Shown here piece after piece: positions 34,087-44,087 of a stretch of 64,000 bases of DNA. Below the pieces are notes generated by a model. That model was not told the DNA's origin. It saw only the letters and a list, made by a program, of their open reading frames with translations, and did not search any database. Position 1 is the first letter of the stretch; the number at the start of each line of letters is the position of its first letter. The DNA comes from Limnanthes douglasii subsp. nivea. Lineage: Eukaryota; Streptophyta; Magnoliopsida; Brassicales; Limnanthaceae. The stretch covers positions 317,146,893-317,210,892 of the forward strand of contig JAUPFV010000002.1 in NCBI GenBank assembly GCA_036936605.1, read 5' to 3'. Position numbers and translations under genes: made by a program.

Positions 34087-35620
34087 ATGAATCTGGACAC
34101 CCCAGAAGTACCACCAGCTCTGCTCGAAGTGGTGGGCGAAAACGATGAATACACTATCGAAGAGCGCGATAGGCTGAAGGGTGAGATAGAAGCTCTGAGG
34201 GTAGAAAAGGCTAAGATGGGCATGAAAGAAAAGTCCAAAGCATCAGTTGCTTATCACACCGATAACCCCATGCAGCATGAGCCTTCGAAGACTCATGTAA
34301 GTACCAAAAAGACTCATGCCAGCTCCAAAAAGTCTCACCGGTCTAAGCCAGTGGAGAGCTCTGACTCAAGCTCAGAATCTTCTGATAGCTCTTCGGACGA
34401 TGAGGGCGTTGAAGAATCCGTATCCTCTAGCAGCGATGAGGGTCGAACTAAAAAGAAGCAAAAGCAGATTAAAAAATATTCCAGAAAAAGAGATAGACAT
34501 GGAAAGATGAAGAGGAATATTGGTAAAGGGTCATCTCATAGCCGGAGGCATGTGGACCGGATGCTGATGGATCATTTCGCTTTTCACGATGAACCAGGTA
34601 TCTTTGCAACTCCCAATGAGGATACTGTGTTCAGTCGTGGTAGAAATTGGAGGCAATCTCCATTATCTTCCAAAATTCTATTCGGAAACCTCCCTAAGAG
34701 GTTTGACAGCACCAAAATGGAAAAGTACGATGGCAGTACTGATTCGGACAACCACTTAGAGAAATTCAAGAACTTTATGATGAACTTTGATGACAATGAT
34801 AAGCTACTTTGTAGAGCATTCTCCCAGTCTTTTACGGGGAGAGCTCTGAAATGGTATACCAGCCTACCACAAGGCTGTATCAAGAATTTCGATACTTTTT
34901 GGGTGGCTTTTCAAAGGCAGTTCGTTGGAAGTAAAGAGCTAAAGGGAAATGGAGACACAATAATCCATTGTGCTTAGGAACCAAACGAGTCCTTAAAAGA
35001 ATATATAAGTTGTTTTGTGAACACCAAGAATGGGTTGGCTGATTGCTTCGAGCAAGTGGCAATAGCATCCTTAAGACACGGCTTGAATCCTGGAAATTTG
35101 GCTGATTCAGTGACCAGAAAGAAGGCCATGACCTGGGGAGGGTTGCTGAATCAAGTTGGAAAACAGATTAACGTAGACGAAACAAAGAAAACCAGGGTGC
35201 ACATGCAAGTGAAGTCTGCCCCGGCGGCACCAAATCCCAATCAGAATCAGTCCGGGAACAAGGTAAGGGAAACCGGACAGGGGCATGGTAGGGCCAAAGC
35301 TCAGTCTCAGCCAGCTGCTCCTGCTCAGAGTCAGCAATCCAGAAACAAGAGAGGGCCATGGGTCCAACCGGAGTGGTTCGCAGAATTAAAAGAAAGTGTG
35401 GCCACCATTTATAATAAAACAAAGGATGAGGTGCATTATAGAAGACCAGCCACACTGCAATCTCCCAGAGAGCATCGCAATAACTCTTTCCTACCAGTAT
35501 CACAATGACATTGGCCATACCACTGATGATTGTATAGCTTTGAAGCAAGAGGTTCAGAACTTGATCGAAATGGGAAAACTGGGGGCTTATGTCAAAAGAA
35601 GAGGAGGTAATAGGCCTGAC
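34087..35620 (+). pseudogene. gag (capsid/nucleocapsid), one nonsense and one frameshift
   Basis: Begins at the ATG of 34087 (MNLDTPEVPPALLEVV); the upstream reading from 34042 starts with GTG and no ATG exists there in any copy. N-terminal acidic region, Ser/Lys-rich segment, capsid domain (LKWYTSLPQGCIKNFDTFWVAFQRQFVGSK), Gln/Pro-rich stretch, then the nucleocapsid knuckle. Lesions: CAG to TAG at 34975-34977 (copy 1 has CAQE there); one inserted base near 35490, after which the frame shifts; and the first knuckle Cys is TAC (YQYHNDIGHTTDDC). About 510 residues if whole. No loss of the capsid core sequence. Confidence 0.92.
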
Positions 35621-36430
35621 AATACTCACCGGGTTGGTCCAAGTAATGCCGTTCCGGAGGGAGCCATGGTTATAATTGAGAGGTTTGATGTGGAATCTGA
35701 GTACTTGGATCCTGATCCAACTCGAAACAGAGTGGGTGCAATTGAGGAATGTTTTAGGGCGGTCTCCGGACTCATTAAGTTTTTTGAGTCACTTACAATT
35801 TTCGGAGGGGATACTATGACAGCTACTACTGCTTCTTCGAGGAAGAGGCACGTTCATACTTTAGCCACCCAGCTAGAAGGAGGCATGACTTCGTATCAGT
35901 CACCGAATCCATTCCCCTCTATTGTTTTTGATGAAGATGATTTAAGAGATATAGCTGGCCCTAATGAGGATGTTGTTGTCATAGGAGCATCTATTGGGGG
36001 CAATGACATAAGATGAATTCTGGTGGATACCGGAAGCTCAGCCAATATCCTTTTCTTAACTATGTACAAGAGAATGAAAAATCCAGCTGTAATTCAGAGT
36101 TCGGACAGATCGATTGTAGGCTTTACTGGCAGCTCAGCAGATGTGATCGGAGAGTTCGAAGAGGAAGTTCTATTGGGCAAAGGCCCTTTCAAGAAAATGG
36201 TCAGAATACTTTTTATCATGGTGGATTGTCTCACTTGCTATAATGCTATTCTAGGGAGGTCCTGGCTCTCTAAGATGCATGCAGTGGCTTCGACAGTCCA
36301 CCAGTGCTTGAAGTATGCTGTTCAGGGACAGGTGGGAGTTGTCCGGAGCAGTCAAAAAGTTGCAAGAGAATGTTATGCTACAGCCCTGGCTCCTCGAACG
36401 CTGGGGGTAGTTCGTATTAACGAGCAATAG
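35621..36430 (+). pseudogene. aspartic protease, one nonsense
   Basis: Cleaves the polyprotein. In the frame that continues from the shifted gag, a linker with FPSIVFDEDDLRDI leads to the catalytic ILVDTGSSANILF at 36017-36055 (DTG at 36026-36034), then the flap/hydrophobic part and CYNAILGRSWL-KMHAVAS, which corresponds to the second conserved gypsy protease block. A TGA at 36014-36016 directly before ILVDTG fits a CGA to TGA change (inference; copy 1 lacks this region). The frame ends at the shared TAG of 36428-36430. Confidence 0.9.
36428..36430 (+). promoter_or_regulatory. conserved in-frame TAG between protease and RT, candidate readthrough site
   Basis: Codons CAA TAG CAA TTT GAG, with the frame open on both sides from the DTG motif to 36793. 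Copy 1 keeps the same stop and context (CAA TAG CAG TTT). The tobamovirus type is CAA UAG CAR YYA. Readthrough would couple Gag-PR to RT-RNH-aRNH-INT at a reduced level (inference). Confidence 0.6.
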
Positions 36431-38515
36431 CAATTTGAGTGGCTTTCTGGGGGTGAGGGTGAAATTGATGACCCCAGAGAGGCCCCTGGAGTGTTGATAC
36501 CAATCGAAGAAGTGAAAACAAATTGTCTAGAAGAAGGAAAAAGTGTCAAGATAGGGTCCAAAATGCCACCCGGTCTGAAAGGTGAAATGATAAAGTTTTT
36601 GAAGAACCATCAGCACATTTTTGCTTGGTTCAATGCTGATGTTACAGGGGTACCAGCTGATGTGATATCACATCACTTATCCGTCCGGAAAGACGTAGCA
36701 CCGGTGGTTCAAAAGAGAAGGGCTTTTTCTAAGGAAAAGGCCGATGTTATTGTGCAAGAAGTTGACAGGCTCACAAAGATGGGGCATGTGCATTGAAAAA
36801 ACAAGGAGTCTCAATATCCTTTGTGGACTGCCAATCCGGTTCTGGTAAAAAAGAAAAATGGCAAGTGGCGCATGTGCATTGACTTCACAGATCTCAATAG
36901 AGCTTGCCCAAAAGATTTGTATCCAGTCCCCCGGATTGATCAGTTAGTAGACTCCACCTCTGGGAACAAGCTGCTATCCTTTATGGATGCCTTCTCCGGA
37001 TACAATCTGATCCAGGTAGATCCAAAGGATCAAGAGCATACTACATTTATCACTGACAGGGGTCTTCATTGCTACAAGGTAATGCCGTTTGGGTTGAAAA
37101 ATGCTGGGGCTACTTATCAGAGATTGGTCAACAAAGCTTTTGTTGATCAGATTGGAAGGAATATGGAAGTATACATCGATGACATGATGGTGAAGAGTGT
37201 GGATGAGCAATTGCATTTGGCAGACCTTCAAGAAACTTTTGCCAACTTGGTAAAAGTGAATTTAAAGTTAAACCCAGATAAATGTGTGTTCGGAGTGCAA
37301 TCCGGGAAGTTTCTAGGCTATATTATAAGTGAGCATGGGATACATCCTGATCCGGACCAGCTCAATGCTCTATTCCAGATGGAGCCTCCTCGAAATGTTA
37401 AAGAAGTACAGCGACTAACGGGGCGATTAGCTGCTTTAAACAGATTTATCTCGAGGTCTTCGGACAGGTGCGCCCCGTTCTTTCAAACCTTGAAAGGTGC
37501 AAATGGATTCGATTGGACCCCACAGTGTGATGAGGATTTCAATGAGATCAAGAAGCACTTGTCCTCCCCCAAAACTCTATTTAAACCAGTTGAAGGGGAG
37601 ACACTCTTCGTGTGTTTGGCAGTTTCAAGTTGTGTCATCAGTGCTGTGTTGGTAAGAGAAGTGGATAGTCATCCCCATCCAGTGTACTACATCAGCAAAA
37701 GTTTGATAGATGCAGAAAGGCGCTACTTGAAACTCAAAAAGTTAGCATTAGCCCTGGTGATAGCTGCCAGAAAGATGAGGCCTTATTTCCAGGCTCATCC
37801 CATCATCGTCCGGACTTCCTTTCCCTTGAAGAATGTCCTCCAAAAGGCAGACATTTCGAGCAGGATGACTAAGTGGTCAGTAGAATTGGGGGACTTTGAC
37901 ATAGATTTTGCTCCTCGAACAGCAGTCAAAGCCCAAGATGTGGCTGATTTTCTGGTTGAATTTCACTCCGATAGAGATTCGGAGCAGGCTACTGACATAA
38001 AAGATAAAAAGGTATGGGTCGTCCGAACAGATGGTGGATCTAGCATTATGGGATATGGTGTCGGGGTGTGTTTGACTTCTCCATATGGTGACAAAATGTA
38101 CCAAGCTATATGTTTTGCTTTCAGGGCATCTAATAATGAGTCCGAGTACAAAGCGGCTATAGCTGGTTTAAAGTTGTCCTACATCTGTGGGGCTAAGAGG
38201 GTCAGGCTACTAAGTGACTCCCAGCTTCTTATCCACCATGCTCAAGGTCAGTCTGAGGCTAAAAAGGAGCAGCTTGTGAAATATTTACTCCTCCTTAAAA
38301 ATGAAGCACTCAAGTTTAAAAGTGTTGCTTATGAACATATACCCCGGACAGAAAATGAGTTAGCAGACTCATTGGCAACTATAGCATACACGGAGTCATA
38401 TCCATGGATCCATGTGCTCGAAAGTCCCTCCATTCAACTAAATATGGGTAAAGAAGAAGAAATTTTTGAAGTACAGGTGAAACATCCTCAGGATTGGAGG
38501 TTTCATCTCCTGTAA
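36431..38515 (+). pseudogene. pol: reverse transcriptase, RNase H, archaeal-type RNase H
   Basis: In frame with protease after the TAG. A linker (HHLSVRKDVAPVVQKRRAFSKEKADVI) is followed by a TGA at 36794-36796 inside a 12-bp insertion that copy 1 lacks, then by 564 open codons: RT (LVKKKNGKWRMCIDF, MPFGLKNAGATYQ, YIDD at 37172-37183, GYIISEHGI), first RNase H (CLAVSSCVISAVLV, YYISKSLIDAERRY) and second RNase H from about 38010 (RTDGGSS, NNESEYKAAIAGL, LLSDSQLLI, ENELADSLA, all four acidic positions present). The first RNase H lacks the usual Asp. A TAA at 38513-38515 separates integrase. Confidence 0.94.
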
Positions 38516-39731
38516 TACCTCTCCGATGGTATCGTGCCTCCGGATAAATCACTAGCCAGAACATTGAAACACAAGGCTCGTGGTTTCATCATATTGAGAG
38601 ACGTTTTGTATAAAAAAGTCTTACAGTAAACCTCTCCTGCGCTGTTTGGGGGATGAACAGTCTCAAGTAGTCCTCTCCGAATTGCATGATGGTGAGGGAT
38701 CAGCCCATTGTGGATTCAGGGCTTTAACAAGAAGAGTTCTACTGGACGGTTACTATTGGCCATCTATCATGAAAGATGCTAAGGAATTGGTAAGAAGGTG
38801 TGACCCATGCCATAGGTACAGCAATGAAATTCATGTCCCAGCCATTCCTTTAGAGTCAATTTCTGAGCCTATTCCTTTTGCTTGATGGGGGTTGGATTTA
38901 GTAGGGCCTCTACCTATGGCCTCCGGAGGACGCAAAACTATAATTGTCGCTATAGATTACTTTTCGAAGTGGATTGAAGCAGCCCCTCTAGCAGGAACAA
39001 CATTAAAAGCTGTTATAAAATTCATTCTATCCAACATCTGTTGCCGATTTGGTGTCCCACGAAAGATAACAACAGACAATGGGCAACAGTTCGACAATAA
39101 GGAAATGGAGAGCTTCTGTGCCTCAAGGGGTATACAGCATTGTTTCTCTTCGCCTTTCCACCCACAAGAAAATGGACAAGTCAAAGTGGCTAATAGAACT
39201 ATACTGTCCGGTTTAAAGAATAATTTGGAAGGGGCTGCTGGGAAGTGGCCTAGTTATTTACAAGAGGTCTTGTGGGCCTACCGGACAACACATGGGGCTG
39301 CAACACAAGAGTCACCCTTTGCTTTGGTCTATGGGATGGATGCAGTAGCTCCCATAGAGGAAACTCTCCCATCATTTCGTGTTCACAACTTCTCCGAACG
39401 CGCTAACGAGGTGGCAATCAGAGGCCAGCTCGATTTGGTAGAAGAAAGACGAGTTAAAGCTCACCTTAGAGTTGCACACTATCAGAGGTTGATGAGAAGC
39501 AGATTATCTTCCAGAGTTAAAAGAAGAGATTTCCAACCGGGGGACAAGGTATTAAGGAAAGTCTTCATACATACTAAAGAAAATCTTTTCGGCAAATTGG
39601 CTCCAACTTGGGAAGGACCTTATGTGGTTATTAAAAGGCTTAGACCTGGAACATATTGGCTAGAAGACAAGGATGGAAGAGTTTTGACTCACCCTTGGAA
39701 TATCAAACATCTCCGGATGTACTTGGAGTAG
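38516..39731 (+). pseudogene. integrase, with frameshift, nonsense and a changed catalytic residue
   Basis: Inserts element DNA into the host. After the TAA at 38515 the old frame runs to an A-run at 38612-38617 where one extra base shifts it. Then the HHCC zinc domain (SELHDGEGSAH, CDPCHRY), a TGA at 38883-38885 (expected RWGLDL), the core with DLVGPLPMASGG, AIDYFSKWIEA (first Asp), TTDNGQQFD (second Asp) and HPQENGQVKVANR. At 39183-39185 the codon is AAA (Lys) where the third catalytic residue, Glu, is expected. C-terminal chromatin-proximal part has the GPY motif (WEGPYVVIKRLRPGTYWLED). The DDK triad predicts no strand-transfer activity. Confidence 0.92.
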
Positions 39732-40246
39732 TATTTGTGTAAATATTTACTTGTTTAAACATCCATGTAAATATTTGGGGGCATACTCTTTCCTCCCTGG
39801 TGCCACGGGGAGGTTTTAATAAGGTGTCCGGGCTTTTGAATAGAATTTAATGCCTTCTTAAAAATTTTCTGAAGTTTTTTAGTTTTGTGCTTTATCATAC
39901 CATCCGGATTGAAATAGAAGAATGATGACCACTTAAACATTCGTCATCGGAGAAGGGCTATTTAAACTCTAGCCGGAGAACTTAAACACTCTCACTATGA
40001 AACAACCAAGGCCTATTTAAACTCTAGCCACCAAAATTGAAACAGACTATGTAAGAGGATGAGAATTGCACAAAACGAAGATATTCATTAAAATAACTTT
40101 AAATGCCTTGGCCCTCCAAGGACTTTTGAATTGTCAAAAAAGAACTAAAAACCTATCCGGTCAGATACCGGACACAATTACAAAAAAAGTGCCTTGGCCA
40201 TCCAAGGACTTTAGTTTGGGTAAACAAGTAAAAACTGAATCATGAG
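39732..40246. other. spacer between convergent pol and accessory gene (copy 2)
   Basis: Just after pol lies TGGTGCCACGGGGAGGTTTT and AATAAGGTGTCC, a conserved post-pol block of such elements. Two palindromes CCTTGGCCCTCCAAGG (40106-40121) and CCTTGGCCATCCAAGG (40192-40207) sit 86 bp apart in tandem duplicated context. The spacer holds the 3' ends of two convergent transcription units, so poly(A) signals of both may overlap here (inference). Confidence 0.65.
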
Positions 40247-43195
40247 TTAAGGTTGAGCCTTTGAAGATGGCTCGCCTTCATCTGTCTTTTTCTTCCCTTT
40301 GAGATCACTTTTCTCTTCGTCAGGTTTCTCTCTGATGTGTTCTTCGTCATCCGATGAGGAAGCACTGGAGTAACCATACATGTCGCCTTCAGCCATTGTA
40401 TGATACGGGAGGTCGTCAGACTCAACATAAAGCCATAAATCCCCTAGGTTCCTCTTCGGAAACTTCTCATGGAAGAGTACAACCATGTCAGACTTCACCT
40501 TGGCATACATTTCCTCTTGAGTGTCGATCACGTTGTTGGCATAAGCGTCGATCTTGGCTTGGATCTTGGCCTCCTGCTCCCTTAGCAAAGTAGCTTTCTC
40601 CTCGGCAGCCTTAGACACTGTATTCTCAAGAGCAATTTTGTCATTGGTCAAGTTGGTGATGATTTGGTCTTTGGCCTTGGATTACCCCTTTGAGGTGGCA
40701 AGATCTTTCTTCAGTTCGGACAGCTTCCCCCGGAGCTCTGTGATGGTGTACTCTAATGTGGTGACTTTTGTGGTACTCGCCTCTTGGTTTCTCTTCAACT
40801 CCCTGTTTTCTTCCTTTAGAATGACAGCGTTTGAAGTGGCAGTGCGAAGGTCATCGGACAGCCTCTCTTTGTCAGACTTAAGATCCTTGATGATGTCTGC
40901 CTGACTCCGAACTTGTTTCTCCAACACAAGTACAGGCTGAACATTGCTTAATAAAGAGTGGGCTATGACATCCCTTTCACTTGAAACAACAAAGGTCTTA
41001 CAATTGAAAGTGACTGTATTTGAGGTGCTCGAAGGGAGATAAGGCCCAACAAAGTCGTCTCTAGGAAGATTGATGAAGTACTCACCAAGCCCACCAAGAC
41101 CGGTGATGTCTACCCCATCAATGTTGAGATCTCCCCCTTCGACCTCATCAGTATGGAAGTCGCCCGGTATTTCCTCCGCTTGTGTTGGGTCAGTAGGATC
41201 GGCCTGGGAAGGAGGCTCCGGAGCCCGGAGAGAGAGCTCGCCACCCTTAGAGGTCTTCTTCTTCTTGGCCTCCCTATCTTTTCTTTCACCTCCCCGTTTA
41301 CGATATCTTTTGGGAGCCCTTGGAGGGACTGGGGAGTACACTTCTTGCCTTTCAGCCTCCTGCTCCACTGCTTCCAGGAGTGCAGCATCGATTTGATTGG
41401 GGACTGGCCCCTCCGGTTGTATGAGAGCATCCTCCTCCACCTCTCCAGGGTTGGCCACTTTCTTGCCCTTCTTCTTGCCTTTCATCTTGCTCGGGGCTTT
41501 GGCCCGGCCTGGCAAGTAGAGTGACCCATCTGGCTCATGTGTCCTTTTAAGCACAACATCCGGAGGAAGCTGAGTGGTGAGCTCCTGTCAAGTCAAGTCT
41601 CTCCAACCTGTGGTGTTCCACAAGTGAGACCTTGCCAAGTTGCCTCCGGTGAAAGCAGCATGGAACCGGTTCCCCCATCTCTCAGCAATCCAAGCATTGA
41701 TCTTGGTGCAAGTGGCCTGCCCGGTTTTCAGGTGGTCACTGAAGTCCTTGGGCAGTTCTGCTAAGGCAAAAATGAAACAAATTAATTTAAACTAACTTAA
41801 AAAGAAGAGATAAGAGTGTAAAGTAGAAGACTTACGATCGCTTCTCCATCTGCTTGTGAGAAGGCTTGGGTTGATACCAGACTTAATTTTCTGCCCATTC
41901 TCCCATGCACCACTTACGAACAGGAACTGGGTCTTCCAATTCCTCTCTGACTCCAGCAAGTCGTCCACAGCCTTGAAGTTATCCCCCATGTTGAAATGGT
42001 AGAAGGGGATGTGATGGTTTCTGCAGAGGCTGGCCACAGCAGCAAACTCCTCCATTGGTAGAGGAATCCCGGAGAGCCTTGAAGCCATGATACTGGCCAT
42101 AAGGGTGTACCAAGCATTAGGGCTCAGTTGGCTCGGGCAGAGCTTTATCAGATGGAAGTATCTGACAACTTCAAGGTCCATGGGGAATCTAAGTCCCCAA
42201 TTGAACAGCTCCGTGAAGATAACAATCTCGCTTAATTTGCAATCCATGGGAGTCTCTAGGTGTATAGGGATCCTGATCTTCACGTTCTCCGGTATACCCC
42301 ACTTCGTACGCATCTGGCCCAGTTCAGCTGTATGGATGAATGCGTAGTTAATTTTTTACAGGGCGAGGAGGTATTTAACCTGGAATTTGTGAAAGCAGGG
42401 CCCCACCCTTCCTTCAAGGCTCCCCGGCAGATCCGGATACCTCAAACACAGCTTCTCTTTGCCTTTGTCTTTTTTGGCAACAGCAGCACTACTGGTCTGA
42501 CCGGAGGGCTCGGACTCAAATGGAGCCTCTTCGACAGAGTCCTCCATTACATCCTCCATGATTGATGAAGGGTTTTCGGTAGCCGTAGTAGAAGGAGGGT
42601 TCAGCTCTGGCTCAGTCTGGACTCCGGACTGATGGGCTTCAGTGTCACCTTGGTTTCTGGCCTCCAATTGGGGCTCTGATGCAGATGCTTCTCTTTGAAG
42701 ACTTGGACTAGTGCCCTCCGAACCGGGCAGCCTGTCCTTGGGAACTTTGATGGGCACTTCCGACCCTGTGCTACTGTCTTTAGCACCTGATTTTGAGGGG
42801 GTGCTCTTGGAAGCTTGGCCTTTAACTAACCGGCCTCTTCTCCGGTCAACTAGCTTTTGAGGGGAGTGCTCAGTGTCTGACCCCATAGCTATGAAGGGGG
42901 AGGGTTTTTTAAAACTGGTGACAGTGACACCTGGCTCTACCGCAGGTTCTGATTCTTGAACTGAGGAACCTGAGATAATGGAGGAGAGATTGGTTTGGAA
43001 TAACCTTTTCGACTTGGTGCCTTTAGAAGAAGAAGAGCCTTGATCCGACTCTGTGGCTGATGTTACTGGTCTATCGATGGGCGAAACGGGTAGTCCTGCA
43101 ACGATACGTCTTTCCCTTTTGACCTTTTGCGCCTTTTCTAATTCAGAAAGGTTGAGCCACCCACCTTTGATCAGTGCGTTCCTCACTGTAAACAT
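40247..43195 (-). pseudogene. antisense accessory gene of the Tat element (PF04195-like domain plus coiled coil), three nonsense codons
   Basis: Function unknown. Exon 1 43195-41836, intron 41835-41758, exon 2 41757-40247: together 957 codons with no frameshift. ATG at 43193-43195. Order: basic N-terminus (MFTVRNALIKGGWLNLSELEKA), about 250 residues of Ser/Pro/Glu-rich sequence, a globular domain (AFIHTAELGQMRTKWGIPENVK, NWGLRFPMDLEVVRYFHLIKL, PLPMEEFAAVASLC, FLFVSGAWENGQ) that fits the Pfam family PF04195, putative gypsy type transposon, a Lys-rich linker with likely nuclear-localisation clusters, and a predicted coiled coil with an acidic tail. Stops: TAA 42356-42358 (CAA in copy 3), TGA 41588-41590 (TGG in copy 3), TAA 40682-40684. 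Antisense genes between pol and 3' LTR are known in Tat elements such as Grande (recalled, not checked). Confidence 0.88.
41758..41835 (-). other. spliceosomal intron in antisense gene, copy 2 (78 bp)
   Basis: Donor GATC|GTAAGT, acceptor CCTTAGCAG|AACTGCC, phase 1, joining RSD to QLPKDFSD. An in-frame stop at 41792-41794 makes the unspliced form non-coding. Confidence 0.75.
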
Positions 43196-43290
43196 AAACT
43201 GTCTGGGTAAATTTTTGCTTTAGAGAGAGAAAGTTTTAAGAAGTTGCAGAGTAAACTTGAGAGAGATGGTAAAACAGTAGAAAATGTTTT

Positions 43291-43298
43291 AATTTATA
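43291..43298 (-). promoter_or_regulatory. TATA box of antisense gene (copy 2)
   Basis: Minus-strand TATAAATT in TTTACTATAAATTAA, 103 bp before the ATG; conserved in copy 3. Confidence 0.55.
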
Positions 43299-43463
43299 GT
43301 AAATCTGAAAAAGGAGTTTTGATTCCTAGGAGAATTCGAAAAGATTGGTAATGATTAAAGACGGCGTTGATGTCACCACCTTTAATTAAGAGGTTGCTTT
43401 TCGAAGATGGTGGGTTCGAAATTCAAGGTGAAAAAACGGCTGAAGCAACCAACCAGAAAGCGA

Positions 43464-43469
43464 CACGTG
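43464..43469 (-). promoter_or_regulatory. G-box upstream of antisense gene (copy 2)
   Basis: CACGTG in GACACGTGTC, 166 bp before the TATA box, as in copy 3 (167 bp). A second ACGT palindrome, TGACGTCA, lies at 43570-43577 in copy 2 only. Confidence 0.45.
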
Positions 43470-43620
43470 TCCCATGAACTCTGGCACAAAACCGTTTGGA
43501 TTCATGAAGCTTAATCAGTCCGAACAAAACCATAAAGACAAACAGACCTGTCCGGATTAAAACCACCCCTGACGTCAGACTGTTTTCAGGTTTTTGACAA
43601 AGGTTTTTGAACCAACACCT

Positions 43621-43634
43621 AAAAAAGGGGCTCC
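43621..43634 (+). promoter_or_regulatory. polypurine tract of copy 2
   Basis: AAAAAAGGGG (43621-43630) followed by CTCC directly before the 3' LTR; expected primer site for plus-strand DNA synthesis. Confidence 0.65.
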
Positions 43635-44082
43635 TGATGAGTCTGAAATCTGACTACTCTCCGGACAGGGACAGATCGGACCTAGCCCTCCGGACCGGAC
43701 AGACCACTTCGAACACTTAGTTAATGGGACTGTTCGAACTATGACAAAAGTACTAAAAAACCTAAAAACTTCTTGACTAAGCTACTTGCTCTCCTACTTA
43801 GAGCACATGGGTATTTAAACATGACCCGGGTCCATTAAACATGACCCGGGTCCATTAAACATGACCCGGGTCCATTAAACATGACCCGAAAGCCCATAAG
43901 GGCCCAAAAGTAAGAGTATAAATACCCAGCCACCTGCATTAAATGGGGGTAATGAAAATTAAATACAACCAGGCTGCTTAATTCTCCCTCTAGACTCTAC
44001 TCTAAATATTAAACACCCATATACTTCCACTAAACACAAAACAAATTACAAGCCTACCCTCAGGCGATAATTATCCTCACCA
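43635..44082 (+). repeat. 3' LTR of copy 2 (448 bp)
   Basis: TGATGAGTCTG to CCTCACCA, followed by CCTTA (44083-44087). It has three full ATGACCCGGGTCCATTAAAC units (43821-43880) where the 5' LTR has one, which explains the 40-bp length difference. Confidence 0.95.
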
Positions 44083-44087
44083 CCTTA

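Larger units (their letters stand above)
33607..44082 (+). mobile_element. complete Tat-lineage Ty3/gypsy retrotransposon, copy 2 (10,476 bp, TSD CCTTA)
   Basis: 5' LTR 33607-34014, PBS, gag, protease, RT, RNase H, archaeal-type RNase H, integrase, spacer, an antisense accessory gene, a purine tract and 3' LTR 43635-44082, flanked by CCTTA on both sides. By eye the LTRs differ at about 10 of 408 aligned bases plus a 40-bp repeat-number difference. With a rate of 1.3e-8 per site per year, often used for plant LTRs, that is on the order of one million years (inference). All proteins carry nonsense or frame changes, so this copy is no longer autonomous. Confidence 0.96.

Noticed and set aside
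40354..40593. Plus-strand open frames at 40354-42565
   Set aside because: They are shadows of the antisense gene, which has conserved domains, intron and coiled coil on the minus strand.
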